Part shown: piece after piece, positions 42,519 through 51,415 of the stretch
Layout of the letters: every line of letters begins with the position of its first letter
How positions within the stretch are numbered: position 1 is the stretch's first letter
Source: Paenarthrobacter sp. GOM3
GTDB taxonomy: Bacteria > Actinomycetota > Actinomycetes > Actinomycetales > Micrococcaceae
Assembly: GCF_018215265.2 (NCBI RefSeq)
Contig: NZ_CP136562.1
Coordinates: 1,116,001 to 1,180,000 of the forward strand
DNA: 64,000 nucleotides
Direction of reading: 5' to 3'
Notes under the pieces: generated by a model
Told to the model about the DNA's origin: nothing
Seen by the model: the letters and a program-made list of their open reading frames with translations, nothing else
Database searches by the model: none
Program-made: the position numbers and the translations under genes

Positions 42519-43475
42519 ATGCGTTCATCCGCAGCAGTAGCCAGCAGGGCGGGAGCTGGGGTGTCCAAGGCATCCCCTCGCGACCTCTTCATCACCGCCC
42601 TTGCCCCGATGGTCTGGGGATCCACCTACCTGGTGACCACGGAGTTCCTCCCCGCGGATCGGCCGCTCCTGGCTGCGACCGTGCGGGCCCTGCCAGCTGG
42701 GATCGTGCTCATGTTGGTCACCCGAACGTGGCCGCGGGGGAGTTGGTGGTTCAAAGCGGCGGCGCTGGGTGCGCTGAACATCGGGTTGTTCTTCTTCCTC
42801 CTGTTCTTTACTGCGTACCAATTGCCGGGTGGGCTTGCAGCGCTGGTCATGTCCATCCAGCCTTTGTTTGTTCTGTTCCTTGGCGTGCTGTTGCTGGGGG
42901 AGAGGATCCGCAAGGCGCACATCATTGCCTGTGCGGTGGGAGCCGCAGGCGTCGGCTTGCTCGTCCTGCGATCCGACGCGACGCTGACTCTTGTGGGTGT
43001 GCTCGCCGGGATGGCGGCGGCGCTGAGCATGGCGGCCGGCATAGTTCTCACCAAACGCTGGGGAAGGCCCGACGGCGTGGGGCTGCTTGGGTTTACCGGC
43101 CTGCAGTTGGCGATGGGTGGAGTCATGCTGTTGCCGGTGACGCTGGTGGTTGAGGGACTGCCTGGGTCGGTTACTGTTCCGAACATGGCGGGGTTCGCGT
43201 ACTTGAGCGTGATCGGTGCTCTTGCTGCTTACGCGGTGTGGTTTAGGGGGATCCAGCGGTTGCCGACGATGGTGGTGTCGTTCCTGGGATTCTTGAGTCC
43301 GCTGGTGGCTACGGTGCTGGGGTTCGTGTTCTTGGGGGAGTCGTTGTCGGGGTGGCAGTTGGTGGGGGCGGTATTGGTGCTGGGGTCGGTGTTTTTGGTG
43401 CAGCGGGCGGTCCGGGAGCCTTCCGGGTCGGCAACTCCCCAAAAGGCTGAGACGCTGAGGGATCGACGGAGCTGA
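42519..43475 (+). CDS. EamA family (DMT) exporter
   Basis: This 318-residue protein has ten hydrophobic segments in two EamA repeats. The N-terminal repeat starts with A-L-A-P-M-V-W-G-S-T-Y, the second with A-Y-A-V-W-F-R-G-I-Q-R-L-P. It ends in a charged tail. DMT exporters expel amino acids, metabolites or drugs. It is regulated in all likelihood by the divergent MarR. It is the last core-like gene before the defence island. Confidence 0.88.
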   Translation: MRSSAAVASRAGAGVSKASPRDLFITALAPMVWGSTYLVTTEFLPADRPLLAATVRALPAGIVLMLVTRTWPRGSWWFKAAALGALNIGLFFFLLFFTAYQLPGGLAALVMSIQPLFVLFLGVLLLGERIRKAHIIACAVGAAGVGLLVLRSDATLTLVGVLAGMAAALSMAAGIVLTKRWGRPDGVGLLGFTGLQLAMGGVMLLPVTLVVEGLPGSVTVPNMAGFAYLSVIGALAAYAVWFRGIQRLPTMVVSFLGFLSPLVATVLGFVFLGESLSGWQLVGAVLVLGSVFLVQRAVREPSGSATPQKAETLRDRRS

Positions 43476-43552
43476 TGCTCGACTGCAAAAAGCAGGCGGT
43501 GGCGTCGTGCTGGGGACAAGTCAGAACAGCATGAGGATCTGCGCATACTCTC

Positions 43553-44242
43553 CTACGAACTGATATCCGCATCGTCCTGAACGTTCATGCCTAGCTTCTT
43601 GCCGTGCATCCAGAGGACGACGTCCATGGTACGCAGTTGAGAAATTTGCAGGTCAATTCCGGATTTTTTCCTTATTGCCGTCAGCCGGTCAGGGAGCCCG
43701 CCTCCATCGGTCAGAACAGTGTGCCAAGTCCGCCATTGAGTGTCATTGTTGTTCAGACCCATGAGCGGCCCCACCACAGAATCGTAGATAGGGACGAGGC
43801 GAGGGCGCTTCCGGGCCATTATCTTGCTCGCCGTGGTGGGCCCGATTCCCCACCGGTACGTGTCTGTGCCTCGTAGCAAACGCCAGAGCTTGTTGGCAGG
43901 ACTCAGGGCACCAAGGACGGCTTCGTACTCGTCGGCCGAAACAGCTGCCAGATCCAAGCCGGTCGGAATCTCTTCGAGCAGCTTCGCAACCTCCGCTTCA
44001 CGTGTTTCAAGGAGCCCGATTATCGCGGGAGGTGGTACTTGCACCGATAGGAAGGAAACGGCGAGGAGATCATCTGCCGTGATGGCATTTGCCACCTCAG
44101 CCCGCTCGCCTCCTCCGGCCCAGTCGTCGAAACGACTGCCGGTCTGAGGGATCCCGTGGCGGTAAAGCTTAGTGTAATACTCGCTGACGAGAGCAGCAGC
44201 CTCGTCTACGCGCGCGGGTGAGAGAATTTCCGGCAAGGCCAT
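43553..44242 (-). CDS. DUF6308-like protein with HhH-like core
   Basis: This 229-residue protein starts at ATG 44242 with AAGG upstream (an ATG-like extension to 44272 exists). Near residue 140 a W-G-I-G-P-T-T-A-S-K-I-M-A-R-K-R segment is followed by P-I-Y-D-S-V-V. This resembles the helix-hairpin-helix plus catalytic-Asp region of HhH-GPD DNA glycosylases, but the likeness is short and other parts do not match. I recall such proteins as DUF6308, without known function. It is the last gene of the cassette that also holds the GIY-YIG and SIR2 genes. Confidence 0.6.
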   Translation of the reverse strand: MALPEILSPARVDEAAALVSEYYTKLYRHGIPQTGSRFDDWAGGGERAEVANAITADDLLAVSFLSVQVPPPAIIGLLETREAEVAKLLEEIPTGLDLAAVSADEYEAVLGALSPANKLWRLLRGTDTYRWGIGPTTASKIMARKRPRLVPIYDSVVGPLMGLNNNDTQWRTWHTVLTDGGGLPDRLTAIRKKSGIDLQISQLRTMDVVLWMHGKKLGMNVQDDADISS

Positions 44243-44317
44243 GGTCGAATCCTTAGTTTGCGTTGTTTGCAAGGTTTGCGGGCCGCAGAAAGGCTCCGTG
44301 GTCGCGCTGCAGCTTTC

Positions 44318-45199
44318 CTACTGCTTGGGCCAGTAGGTAAAGGCGCTAATGTCGCCACGCTTTTTTGGAGGCGTCCGATAGCCATACCTTCCCACGACCT
44401 GGTCGTGCAAGGGTCCGCTCAGAACAGGGTCCACGCTGAACCCACGGCGACCCGTTTCGGCGTCCAACTCCCAACTGCCCGGTCGGATTTGAAATAGGCC
44501 TCGCGTTACTCCGCGGTGGACGGCCACCACGTGTTTGACTCTCAGTCTCTCCACGGCTTTTGGATCGATACGCCACCATGCTCTCACCGAGTCACCGAGT
44601 TCAGCCGCGATTAGCGACTTATCGGAGGCGCTCAGCCATTCAGTTCGGAAACCATAGCCAGCGCGCGTTCCGCCATCAGGTAGAGGTTCCTCCAGATCTA
44701 CCCACTGCTTTAGCGTAATAAGTAGAAGAGGAGGAGTTTGAGGAGCAAGCTGAGGAGCACCGAATTCCGCCACTATATGCGCCAACGTTTCTATTCCATG
44801 GCCCTTCGAGGATTCGCGCCGCTCATTGGTCAACCGGTCGAGGTTGGCCAGCGGGTGTAAGTCTGGTGCCGGCTTCACTAAGAATGTCGACAAGAGGTCT
44901 ATGGCCGCGGCCTCCACCTGCGTGTACTCCGAGCTCATGCCATGTCGCAGTATCCAGATGTCTGGCTCGAATCCTGCCGCACGAATTTCCTGGATGGTTC
45001 GGATCTTGCGAGAATGCTCAACTGCCGATTCGTCCTCGGACGAGGACAATGCTTCTGCTTCGAGCCCGTGGTCGGCCACACGAGTCCGCGAACCTTTGCC
45101 TACGTAAAAGGGTACTGACGTTCTTGGATCCAGGAGCATGTATACATAGTTGCCCAAGTGCTCGGCCGCCTGTTCCAAAACCTTCTGATCAATTTTCAT
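44318..45199 (-). CDS. GIY-YIG nuclease (LEM-3-like)
   Basis: This 293-residue protein starts at ATG 45199, which overlaps the end of the SIR2-type gene by 11 bp. Residues 18-36 carry the GIY-YIG core: Y18-x-Y20 and F-Y32-V33-G34-K-G, followed by an Arg-containing G-S-R-T-R-V-A-D-H helix. The Glu of the active site is likely in the V-E-A-A-A-I-D-L-L helix near residue 100. The remaining 190 residues are of unknown fold. It probably cuts DNA and, by position in a coupled defence cassette, is a candidate effector. Confidence 0.82.
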   Translation of the reverse strand: MKIDQKVLEQAAEHLGNYVYMLLDPRTSVPFYVGKGSRTRVADHGLEAEALSSSEDESAVEHSRKIRTIQEIRAAGFEPDIWILRHGMSSEYTQVEAAAIDLLSTFLVKPAPDLHPLANLDRLTNERRESSKGHGIETLAHIVAEFGAPQLAPQTPPLLLITLKQWVDLEEPLPDGGTRAGYGFRTEWLSASDKSLIAAELGDSVRAWWRIDPKAVERLRVKHVVAVHRGVTRGLFQIRPGSWELDAETGRRGFSVDPVLSGPLHDQVVGRYGYRTPPKKRGDISAFTYWPKQ

Positions 45200-46866
45200 C
45201 CACTGCCCTGTCTGTGTAGACCGCATCGGGGTCGAAGCCCAAATTGGTCAGCGTCTTGCTTATGACACTCCATACTTCCGCGGTGGCCGGTGACTGTTGC
45301 TGCATTGCAAGTGACAACAGAGTCCGACGCAGTTCAATCTCGTCCGTGCTGAGGCCTTGTGTGTATGCGGGAGCAAGCAGATACGAGTGGTCGTCGGCGG
45401 CGTATGCAGCTGTCATGTCCAGGAAGATTTCCATGTCGCGGCCGGCCTCTTGAATGGCTGCATCCCGTTCGTCCTTGCTTGTTGTCCCGTTGGGGCACGA
45501 GCCGGCCATGGGCAGGATGTCAAGTTTGTCGGACCAGACCAGCCGTTGGTGCGGCTCGTCAAACAGGCTAAGAACCGTGCCCATCTGCTGCCGTTCCGGG
45601 TCGTGGCTCGGCATGGCCCTTCGCACGTCGTGAACGATCTCGTGGAAATGGTCATCGGCAAGGCCAAAGCCGACGAACAGCAAGTGATGTGTCAGTAGGT
45701 GTGCTTTGACCAAGGCGGACAAGGCCGCGCGACTGCTGTTGAAGCCGAGATAGTCGTCCCGGGTTAGGACGATTGTGTCCGGTTTGCTGACTGAGCCATG
45801 GAGCTTCAACAGCCACTCGCCGCCAACGCTTGGGACATTCTCAGGTAGTACAGTTCGCGGTTGGTGGGCGTCAGCGCATGCCATCTCGAAGAGACGATCG
45901 TAGTTGAGTGTGATGGCGCCAGTGGACGGCAAGGTTGCCAGGAGAGCCGGCGCTAGTCCATAACGAGGTAGATCGACGACGGTGGCCACGGCCTTCTCGA
46001 ATTCCGCCCGGAACCATGCTGATCGATGTGCATCTGCTCGAGGACGCTGGCGTGGTCCAAGGGCCCAAGCCTGTCAAAGTCGACGTTCGAGGCGTCCTTT
46101 AGGTTAATGCCATTGCGTGGGCGCTCCAGAAGTTGGCCCACGTAGGAGCACCCGCACTAACACTTACGCCGGCTCCCAAGAAGGGCACAAGGTGGCCGGC
46201 TTTCGCTTTGCCGCCTAGAGTAACGGCCTTGCCCTGAAGCTGCGGATTCAATGGTGTCCATCCGCGCCCCGCGGCTTGAGCTTCACGTCGAAGCTTTTGG
46301 GCGAGAGAGAAAGCGGCCCGATCTTGGAGGACCAGAACGATGTCCACCGAATAGCGCCCGCTGAGGTCTGAAACGCAATCGAGGATATCCCTTAGCGCAG
46401 CGCCAAGATGCCGTCCGGCACCACCGCCAGCAGTACCAAAAAACGGCATTGCCAGCAGGGGGTATGGTCTGTGCGAAGACGGCTCTCGAAGAGTGTCTCT
46501 TGCGGCTTTGACGAAAGCTTCCAGTCGTTCGGCTACGACCTGTGGTCCCCAAGCCATGTTGTTGGGGACCGCAGTGAGTACCGGGAGCGGCGATGTTTGA
46601 TCCCAGACCATGATGGCTTGGGCGAAGAGTCGGCCTGCGCGGAAGTCGTCTCCACATGACTCCGCCGCAAGGTGTTGAAGGTTTTCGTGGGCGCGGAGCC
46701 AATGCCGTCCAATGCTTAGAAAGGAATCCGTAGGAAGGAGCCAAGCATCACATTCCAAGTTTAGGATGTCCGCCATCGTGACAAAAACATGGGGAGTGGT
46801 CATGAGGGCGGAGTCATCCAAGCTTGGGCTCTGAAGTGGGCGGGTTTGAATTTCATGTGAGGGCAT
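45189..46866 (-). pseudogene. Macro-like domain plus SIR2 (NADase-type) protein broken by two frameshifts
   Basis: Three reading frames together encode one protein. Frame one (46866-46099) has a macro-like N-terminal domain (L-N-L-E-C-D-A-W-L-L-P-T-D, M-P-F-F-G-T-A-G-G-G-A-G) and the SIR2 start V-P-F-L-G-A-G-V-S-V-S-A-G-A-P-T-W. Frame two (about 46130-46020) continues with L-G-P-L-D-H-A-S-V-L-E-Q. Frame three (about 46016-45189) has T-L-N-Y-D-R-L-F-E and L-L-K-L-H-G-S-V, holding the catalytic His. One base is missing near 46130 and one near 46020. Such macro-SIR2 proteins are NAD-depleting effectors. It is either decayed, frameshifted by programme, or a sequencing artefact. Confidence 0.75.
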
Positions 46867-47431
46867 TCAGGAGCCGCTCGAGGTTACGCTCAAAGGCGGC
46901 TTTGCCATTACCATCCGGTGCGGGGATGCGGATCAGGGGAGGGTGTCCCATGGCGGGCGTAGCAAGATCGCGCAATGCGTCGTAATAGGCGCGTTGTCTC
47001 AGCCTTCCACCGACGCCGAAGGCGGCGGCGGACTTTGTATGTCTATACTTATCTGCCGACGGTGAGTGGCGTTTACAGAGTGACGTATATTCCTTCACGT
47101 CAAAGCCCAGCGGCGACGCGTCAGGGTAGAAGCTGAAGGTCTGCAGTCGAAAGCTCGTGAAATGCTGCATCTCGTCGACTTCGATGAGCGTCCCAGTGCT
47201 TTCATGTATGAAGTCGCCCGGGAGTGGCGTCGTTCGTTTGGCGGGCTGCTCTGCAGCATTGCCCCCAAGCGATTCGAATATTTCCTCTAACGGAACGGCA
47301 ACATTGGAAGCGGAATCCGGTAGGCCAAAGTGGTCTCGTTGATTCAGCCACGGCTTCTTGTAACGGACGAGCCGAATACCGTGCTCAAGTGCAGCCTCAA
47401 CAAACGCATTTTCGCAATCCCCAACTGGCAT
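46853..47431 (-). CDS. Nuclease-like protein with E-V-D-E-x-Q-H motif (DUF7255-like)
   Basis: In this 192-residue protein, residues around 80 read G-T-L-I-E-V-D-E-M-Q-H-F, close to the I-E-I-D-G-x-Q-H strand of restriction-endonuclease-fold proteins (Vsr and related). The remaining PD-(D/E)xK-like positions cannot be fixed by eye. The family, which I recall as DUF7255, has no assigned role. Its end overlaps the start of the SIR2-type gene by 14 bp, making a coupled unit. It is the first gene of the minus-strand cassette and diverges from the helicase gene. Confidence 0.6.
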   Translation of the reverse strand: MPVGDCENAFVEAALEHGIRLVRYKKPWLNQRDHFGLPDSASNVAVPLEEIFESLGGNAAEQPAKRTTPLPGDFIHESTGTLIEVDEMQHFTSFRLQTFSFYPDASPLGFDVKEYTSLCKRHSPSADKYRHTKSAAAFGVGGRLRQRAYYDALRDLATPAMGHPPLIRIPAPDGNGKAAFERNLERLLNALT

Positions 47432-47528
47432 GGGCTCATCATAAGGTCATGGTGCTGTGACCCTGCCCTATTCGTACGGGATGGGCGGGTCTTTGTTCTT
47501 TGTCACTCCCACGCAATACCCTGGCGCA

Positions 47529-50500
47529 GTGGATACATTCAATGGGGGAACTGCAGGAAACAGCCTTCCAGAAGGGCTGTACGAACTTCTTCATACGACA
47601 GCACTCGCAGCCAACCTCGAACTGGTGCCGGAGCTACAAGCGTCAGTGACCAAGGTGGACGAGAACGACACACCGGACATTCTCTCCCGGCACGTCGCCG
47701 ATGCGGTCCGAAACGCACTCACGGAGGCGAAGCCCGAAGATCGAGTTGCCCTGGCCAACCGCTTGCTCGCCGAGATCCAAACAAACAATCAGATCACTCC
47801 GGGCCCCCGGCAGTTGCTCTCGCTGCATCGACCAGATGCGTTGAAACGGCGACAGCTCAGGCGCCCCACAACCAAGCTTAGCGATTCGGCACTTCTGACA
47901 AACAACAAGGACGAGCCAAATCTCGCCGCCGAGCTCCGAACGGAAATTGAGTCAGCCAACACCGTCGATCTCGTCTGCGCATTCGTGCGATGGACCGGTT
48001 TGCGACTCCTAGAACCAGCACTAGAGCAACTTCGCGAGCGTGGCGTGAAACTCAGAGTCATCACCACGACGTATATGGGAGCTACTGAGCGTCGCGCGAT
48101 CGATGAACTGGTACGTCGCTATGACGCCGAAGTGAAAATCAGCTACGAAACTCAAGCCACCCGGCTCCACGCAAAAGCCTGGCTGTTTCGGCGGGACACA
48201 GGCTTTGACACTGCGTACGTGGGCAGCTCCAATCTCAGCCAGGCAGCGCTTCTAGATGGCCTTGAATGGAACGTGCGACTTAGTTCCGTGGCGACGCCGG
48301 ACCTGCTCAAGAAGTTCGAGGTTACTTTCGATAGCTACTGGGAACAACGGGCATTTCAAAGCTACGATCCCGATCGTGACGGCGACAAGCTCGACGCCGC
48401 CCTCGAACGCAACGGCGGCAAGCGAACCTCCGCCCCGGATGCTGTCACGGGTCTCGAAATTGTGCCTTTCCTTCATCAAGAGGAAATGCTTGAGGACCTC
48501 GAAGCCGAGCGATCAAAAGGATTCAACAGGAATCTCCTTGTGGCCGCTACCGGCACCGGAAAAACGGTCATAGCAGCTCTCGACTATAAACGGCTCTCTG
48601 AAGCGGCCGGAAGACCTCTGACGCTGCTTTTCGTGGCACATCGGCAGGAGATCCTGAAACAGTCGCTCCGTGCGTACCGGAATGTACTTCAGAATGGCGC
48701 GTTCGGAGAACTTTACGTCGCTGACCACAAGCCAAAGTACTGGAACCATGTCTTCGCCTCAGTGCAATCGCTTGCGTCACTTGGCGTGCAGACGCTTGAT
48801 CCCGATCAATTCGACGTAGTAGTCATCGATGAGTTCCACCACGCCATGGCGCCCACGTATCGGCAACTCCTCGATCATTTGAAACCTCAGCAGTTCGTCG
48901 GGCTGACCGCTACTCCAGAACGGGGCGACGGCGGCAACGTCGCCAATGAGTATTTCGGCGGCCGCACTGCAAGCGAGCTTCGTCTTTGGGATGCCTTGGA
49001 CGCTGACCTCCTTGTACCGTTCCACTACTTCGGTGTCTCTGACGACGTAGATCTAAGCCAACTGGAATGGAAACGCGGCAACTACGACACCGCGCAATTG
49101 GATCGCTTGTATACGGGCAATGATGCCCGGGCCGCTAAGGTCATACGTGAGCTCCGAGACAAAGTCACTGGGACCGAACACATGCGCGCCCTGGGCTTCT
49201 GCGTTTCGGTCCAACATGCCCACTACATGGCAAAGGTGTTTCATGCGGCCGGTATCGCATCAGTAACAGTGGACGGTGCCACTGATGAGGCCGAACGAGC
49301 GCGCGCACTCGACCAGCTTCGAAACCGGGAGATCAACTGCATTTTCGCCGTGGATCTGTTCAATGAAGGCCTGGATATCCCGCAGGTGGACACTATCTTG
49401 ATGCTGCGCCCCACCCAAAGTGCCACGATCTTCTTACAGCAACTGGGACGCGGCCTACGCCGAGCGGACGACAAGGCTGTACTCACAGTCCTCGATTTTA
49501 TTGGCCAACAACGACGTGAATTCCGGTTTGATCTTCGATACCGGGCTCTGACGGGGTACGGGAGGACGGAGTTGAAGAAGGCAGTAGAGGATGAGTTTCC
49601 GTTCCTGCCGTCGGGCTCTCAGATCGTGCTCGATCGGGTGGCGCAGAAAGTGGTCCTGGACAACATCAAGTCACAGCTGCGCTTAAACCGCGCACAGTTG
49701 GTTCGGGACATAGCCTCATATGCGGAAACCGAGTTGGCCGCGTATCTACGAGAATCGGGCAGCGATCTGAAGTCCATCTACCGGTCAACCCGCGATTCGT
49801 GGACGGGCTACCTCCGCCAAGCGCGATTGATTGAGGGCTTTTCAGGACTTGAGTCCGTGCTCAAGGGAACACATCACGACCGTTCTGATTCGGAGGAGAA
49901 GAAGCTCCTGGGACGCATGGCCGCTCTCATTCACGTCGATGATCCAGAGCGAGCGGAGGCCTACACCATGCTTGTGGGTGCGGATGCGCCCCGCTACCCG
50001 GAGCTGCGCCCACGAGAACAGACATTCGCGCGGATGTTGTTCTATACGCTCTGGGACGACGGAGGCGGTTTCAATACGTACGACGACGGTCTTGACCACC
50101 TGCGCAGCTACCCGTTCGTGTGCAGCGAGATCAGGCAGATTGTCAGTCTGGGAGCTGCGGCATCGAAACACGCTGCGAAGGGTTTAGGTGCCGGGCTCCA
50201 ACACATCCCACTGCTCTCTCATGCAACCTACCGGCGCGAGGAGATTCTGGCCGCGCTCGAATATGGCTCACTCGAACGCGGGAGGAATGTGCAACATCGC
50301 GAGGGGGTCGCGTGGTGTCCAGCCACAGCGACCGACGCCTTCTTCGTCACGCTTAACAAGGACGACAAGAAACACTCCGCGACCACCATGTACAGGGACT
50401 ACGCCATCAGCCCGGACCTGTTCCACTGGGAGTCGCAGAACAGCACGTCGCCCTCCAGCCCGGTTGGTAGGCGCTATTTGGACCGGAAAGCCAACGACTC

Positions 50501-50684
50501 GCGAATCCTGCTGTTTACCCGAGACTCCGCTGAGGATGAAACTGGCTTGACGGTTCCCTACACGTGTCTAGGGCAGGTGGACTACGTCCAACATGCCGGT
50601 GAGAGGCCGATTGCGATTACTTGGAAGCTGCACCGGCCGATGCCTGCAGACGTATTCGCGACTGCTGCGGCTGTGGCGCAGTAG
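47529..50684 (+). CDS. PLD-nuclease / SF2 helicase / DUF3427 protein
   Basis: About 1051 residues from GTG 47529; GTG 47457 is in frame but would leave only 25 bp to the divergent gene, and the family's conserved region begins at L-P-E-G-L-Y-E just after 47529. Order: an N-terminal region, a PLDc_2 nuclease with T-R-L-H-A-K-A-W and Y-V-G-S-S-N-L-S, a helicase with A-A-T-G-T-G-K-T-V (Walker A), V-I-D-E-F-H-H (motif II), L-T-A-T-P and Q-Q-L-G-R-G-L-R-R (motif VI), and a C-terminal DUF3427 domain. Proteins of this layout are common in defence islands and are suspected anti-phage effectors. Confidence 0.9.
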   Translation: MDTFNGGTAGNSLPEGLYELLHTTALAANLELVPELQASVTKVDENDTPDILSRHVADAVRNALTEAKPEDRVALANRLLAEIQTNNQITPGPRQLLSLHRPDALKRRQLRRPTTKLSDSALLTNNKDEPNLAAELRTEIESANTVDLVCAFVRWTGLRLLEPALEQLRERGVKLRVITTTYMGATERRAIDELVRRYDAEVKISYETQATRLHAKAWLFRRDTGFDTAYVGSSNLSQAALLDGLEWNVRLSSVATPDLLKKFEVTFDSYWEQRAFQSYDPDRDGDKLDAALERNGGKRTSAPDAVTGLEIVPFLHQEEMLEDLEAERSKGFNRNLLVAATGTGKTVIAALDYKRLSEAAGRPLTLLFVAHRQEILKQSLRAYRNVLQNGAFGELYVADHKPKYWNHVFASVQSLASLGVQTLDPDQFDVVVIDEFHHAMAPTYRQLLDHLKPQQFVGLTATPERGDGGNVANEYFGGRTASELRLWDALDADLLVPFHYFGVSDDVDLSQLEWKRGNYDTAQLDRLYTGNDARAAKVIRELRDKVTGTEHMRALGFCVSVQHAHYMAKVFHAAGIASVTVDGATDEAERARALDQLRNREINCIFAVDLFNEGLDIPQVDTILMLRPTQSATIFLQQLGRGLRRADDKAVLTVLDFIGQQRREFRFDLRYRALTGYGRTELKKAVEDEFPFLPSGSQIVLDRVAQKVVLDNIKSQLRLNRAQLVRDIASYAETELAAYLRESGSDLKSIYRSTRDSWTGYLRQARLIEGFSGLESVLKGTHHDRSDSEEKKLLGRMAALIHVDDPERAEAYTMLVGADAPRYPELRPREQTFARMLFYTLWDDGGGFNTYDDGLDHLRSYPFVCSEIRQIVSLGAAASKHAAKGLGAGLQHIPLLSHATYRREEILAALEYGSLERGRNVQHREGVAWCPATATDAFFVTLNKDDKKHSATTMYRDYAISPDLFHWESQNSTSPSSPVGRRYLDRKANDSRILLFTRDSAEDETGLTVPYTCLGQVDYVQHAGERPIAITWKLHRPMPADVFATAAAVAQ

Positions 50685-50751
50685 CGACTGCTCAGCGAGT
50701 TTCCGAACAGGCATGATGCAAACGTGCACTATAAATTCTTGGAGGACATCT

Positions 50752-51201
50752 GTGGGATCAAACGGCTCGAGGGAACTCGGATGGCGTTGCCGGATTTGTC
50801 GGAAATTGCTGACAGCAAAGCCCTTGAAAGGCAAAGTCGCTAGTCACCAGAATCGTGACGGCGGACTGTGCCCAGGGTCCGGGACACCTGCGGTCAACCT
50901 TGCAACGCCACAGAAGTCGAAGCGGCGACGGGCAACAGTAGGCAGGGTGGCGTCTCCGGTCAAACGGCCGAAAACTTCCCGGAGCCAATACACCACGGAG
51001 CCAGCCCAGGAGAAACGTGAGCGTCCGGACGTATTACCTCCAAGGAAGTCCACCGGTGCCCTTCCAGTTCCGCCAAAGCGCGGCACGGGAGCGGAATCCC
51101 GGGCCTCGCTTTCCGATAATCCGCGTCAGGATTTGGAAATGGATGCCGGATGGCGGAGAGTCAGGCTGGGAACCTCGCAGGGGACGGGTAAGCGGCGTTG
51201 A
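50752..51201 (+). CDS. Small basic protein with zinc-binding-like Cys/His motif
   Basis: GTG 50752 has GGAGG at 50741-50745. The 149-residue product starts with W-R-C-R-I-C-R-K-L, then a His and a final L-C-P-G-S-G: a C-x2-C...H...C arrangement that resembles the C-x2-C/H/C-P-G-S-G modules seen at the ends of many actinobacterial proteins. The rest is a long Lys/Arg/Pro/Ser-rich disordered tail. An ATG-less upstream extension in the same frame overlaps the helicase gene and is out of context. It is probably a nucleic-acid-binding accessory of the helicase or a decayed gene. Confidence 0.5.
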   Translation: MGSNGSRELGWRCRICRKLLTAKPLKGKVASHQNRDGGLCPGSGTPAVNLATPQKSKRRRATVGRVASPVKRPKTSRSQYTTEPAQEKRERPDVLPPRKSTGALPVPPKRGTGAESRASLSDNPRQDLEMDAGWRRVRLGTSQGTGKRR

Positions 51202-51415
51202 TGCGGATTTTCGGCCGTACCGTCCCTATTCTCCCACCGAATGACCTCCGCTTCGACGGCGGGTTCGATCTCAGAAAGCTGCGCCTATTATTCCGCAGGC
51301 GTTTCTCGATGCCGTGCTGCATGAATCTTCGTTCCGAAGTCCATTTGCAAACAACTCATGTGCGGCACTAGCCACTGTTTCATTTCAGCCGCCTATGCGT
51401 GTAACTCCATTCTGC

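Noticed and set aside
50593..50751. Start of the small Cys/His protein at 50593
   Set aside because: That start overlaps the helicase gene by 92 bases and has no ribosome-binding site, whereas GTG 50752 has GGAGG at the right distance.
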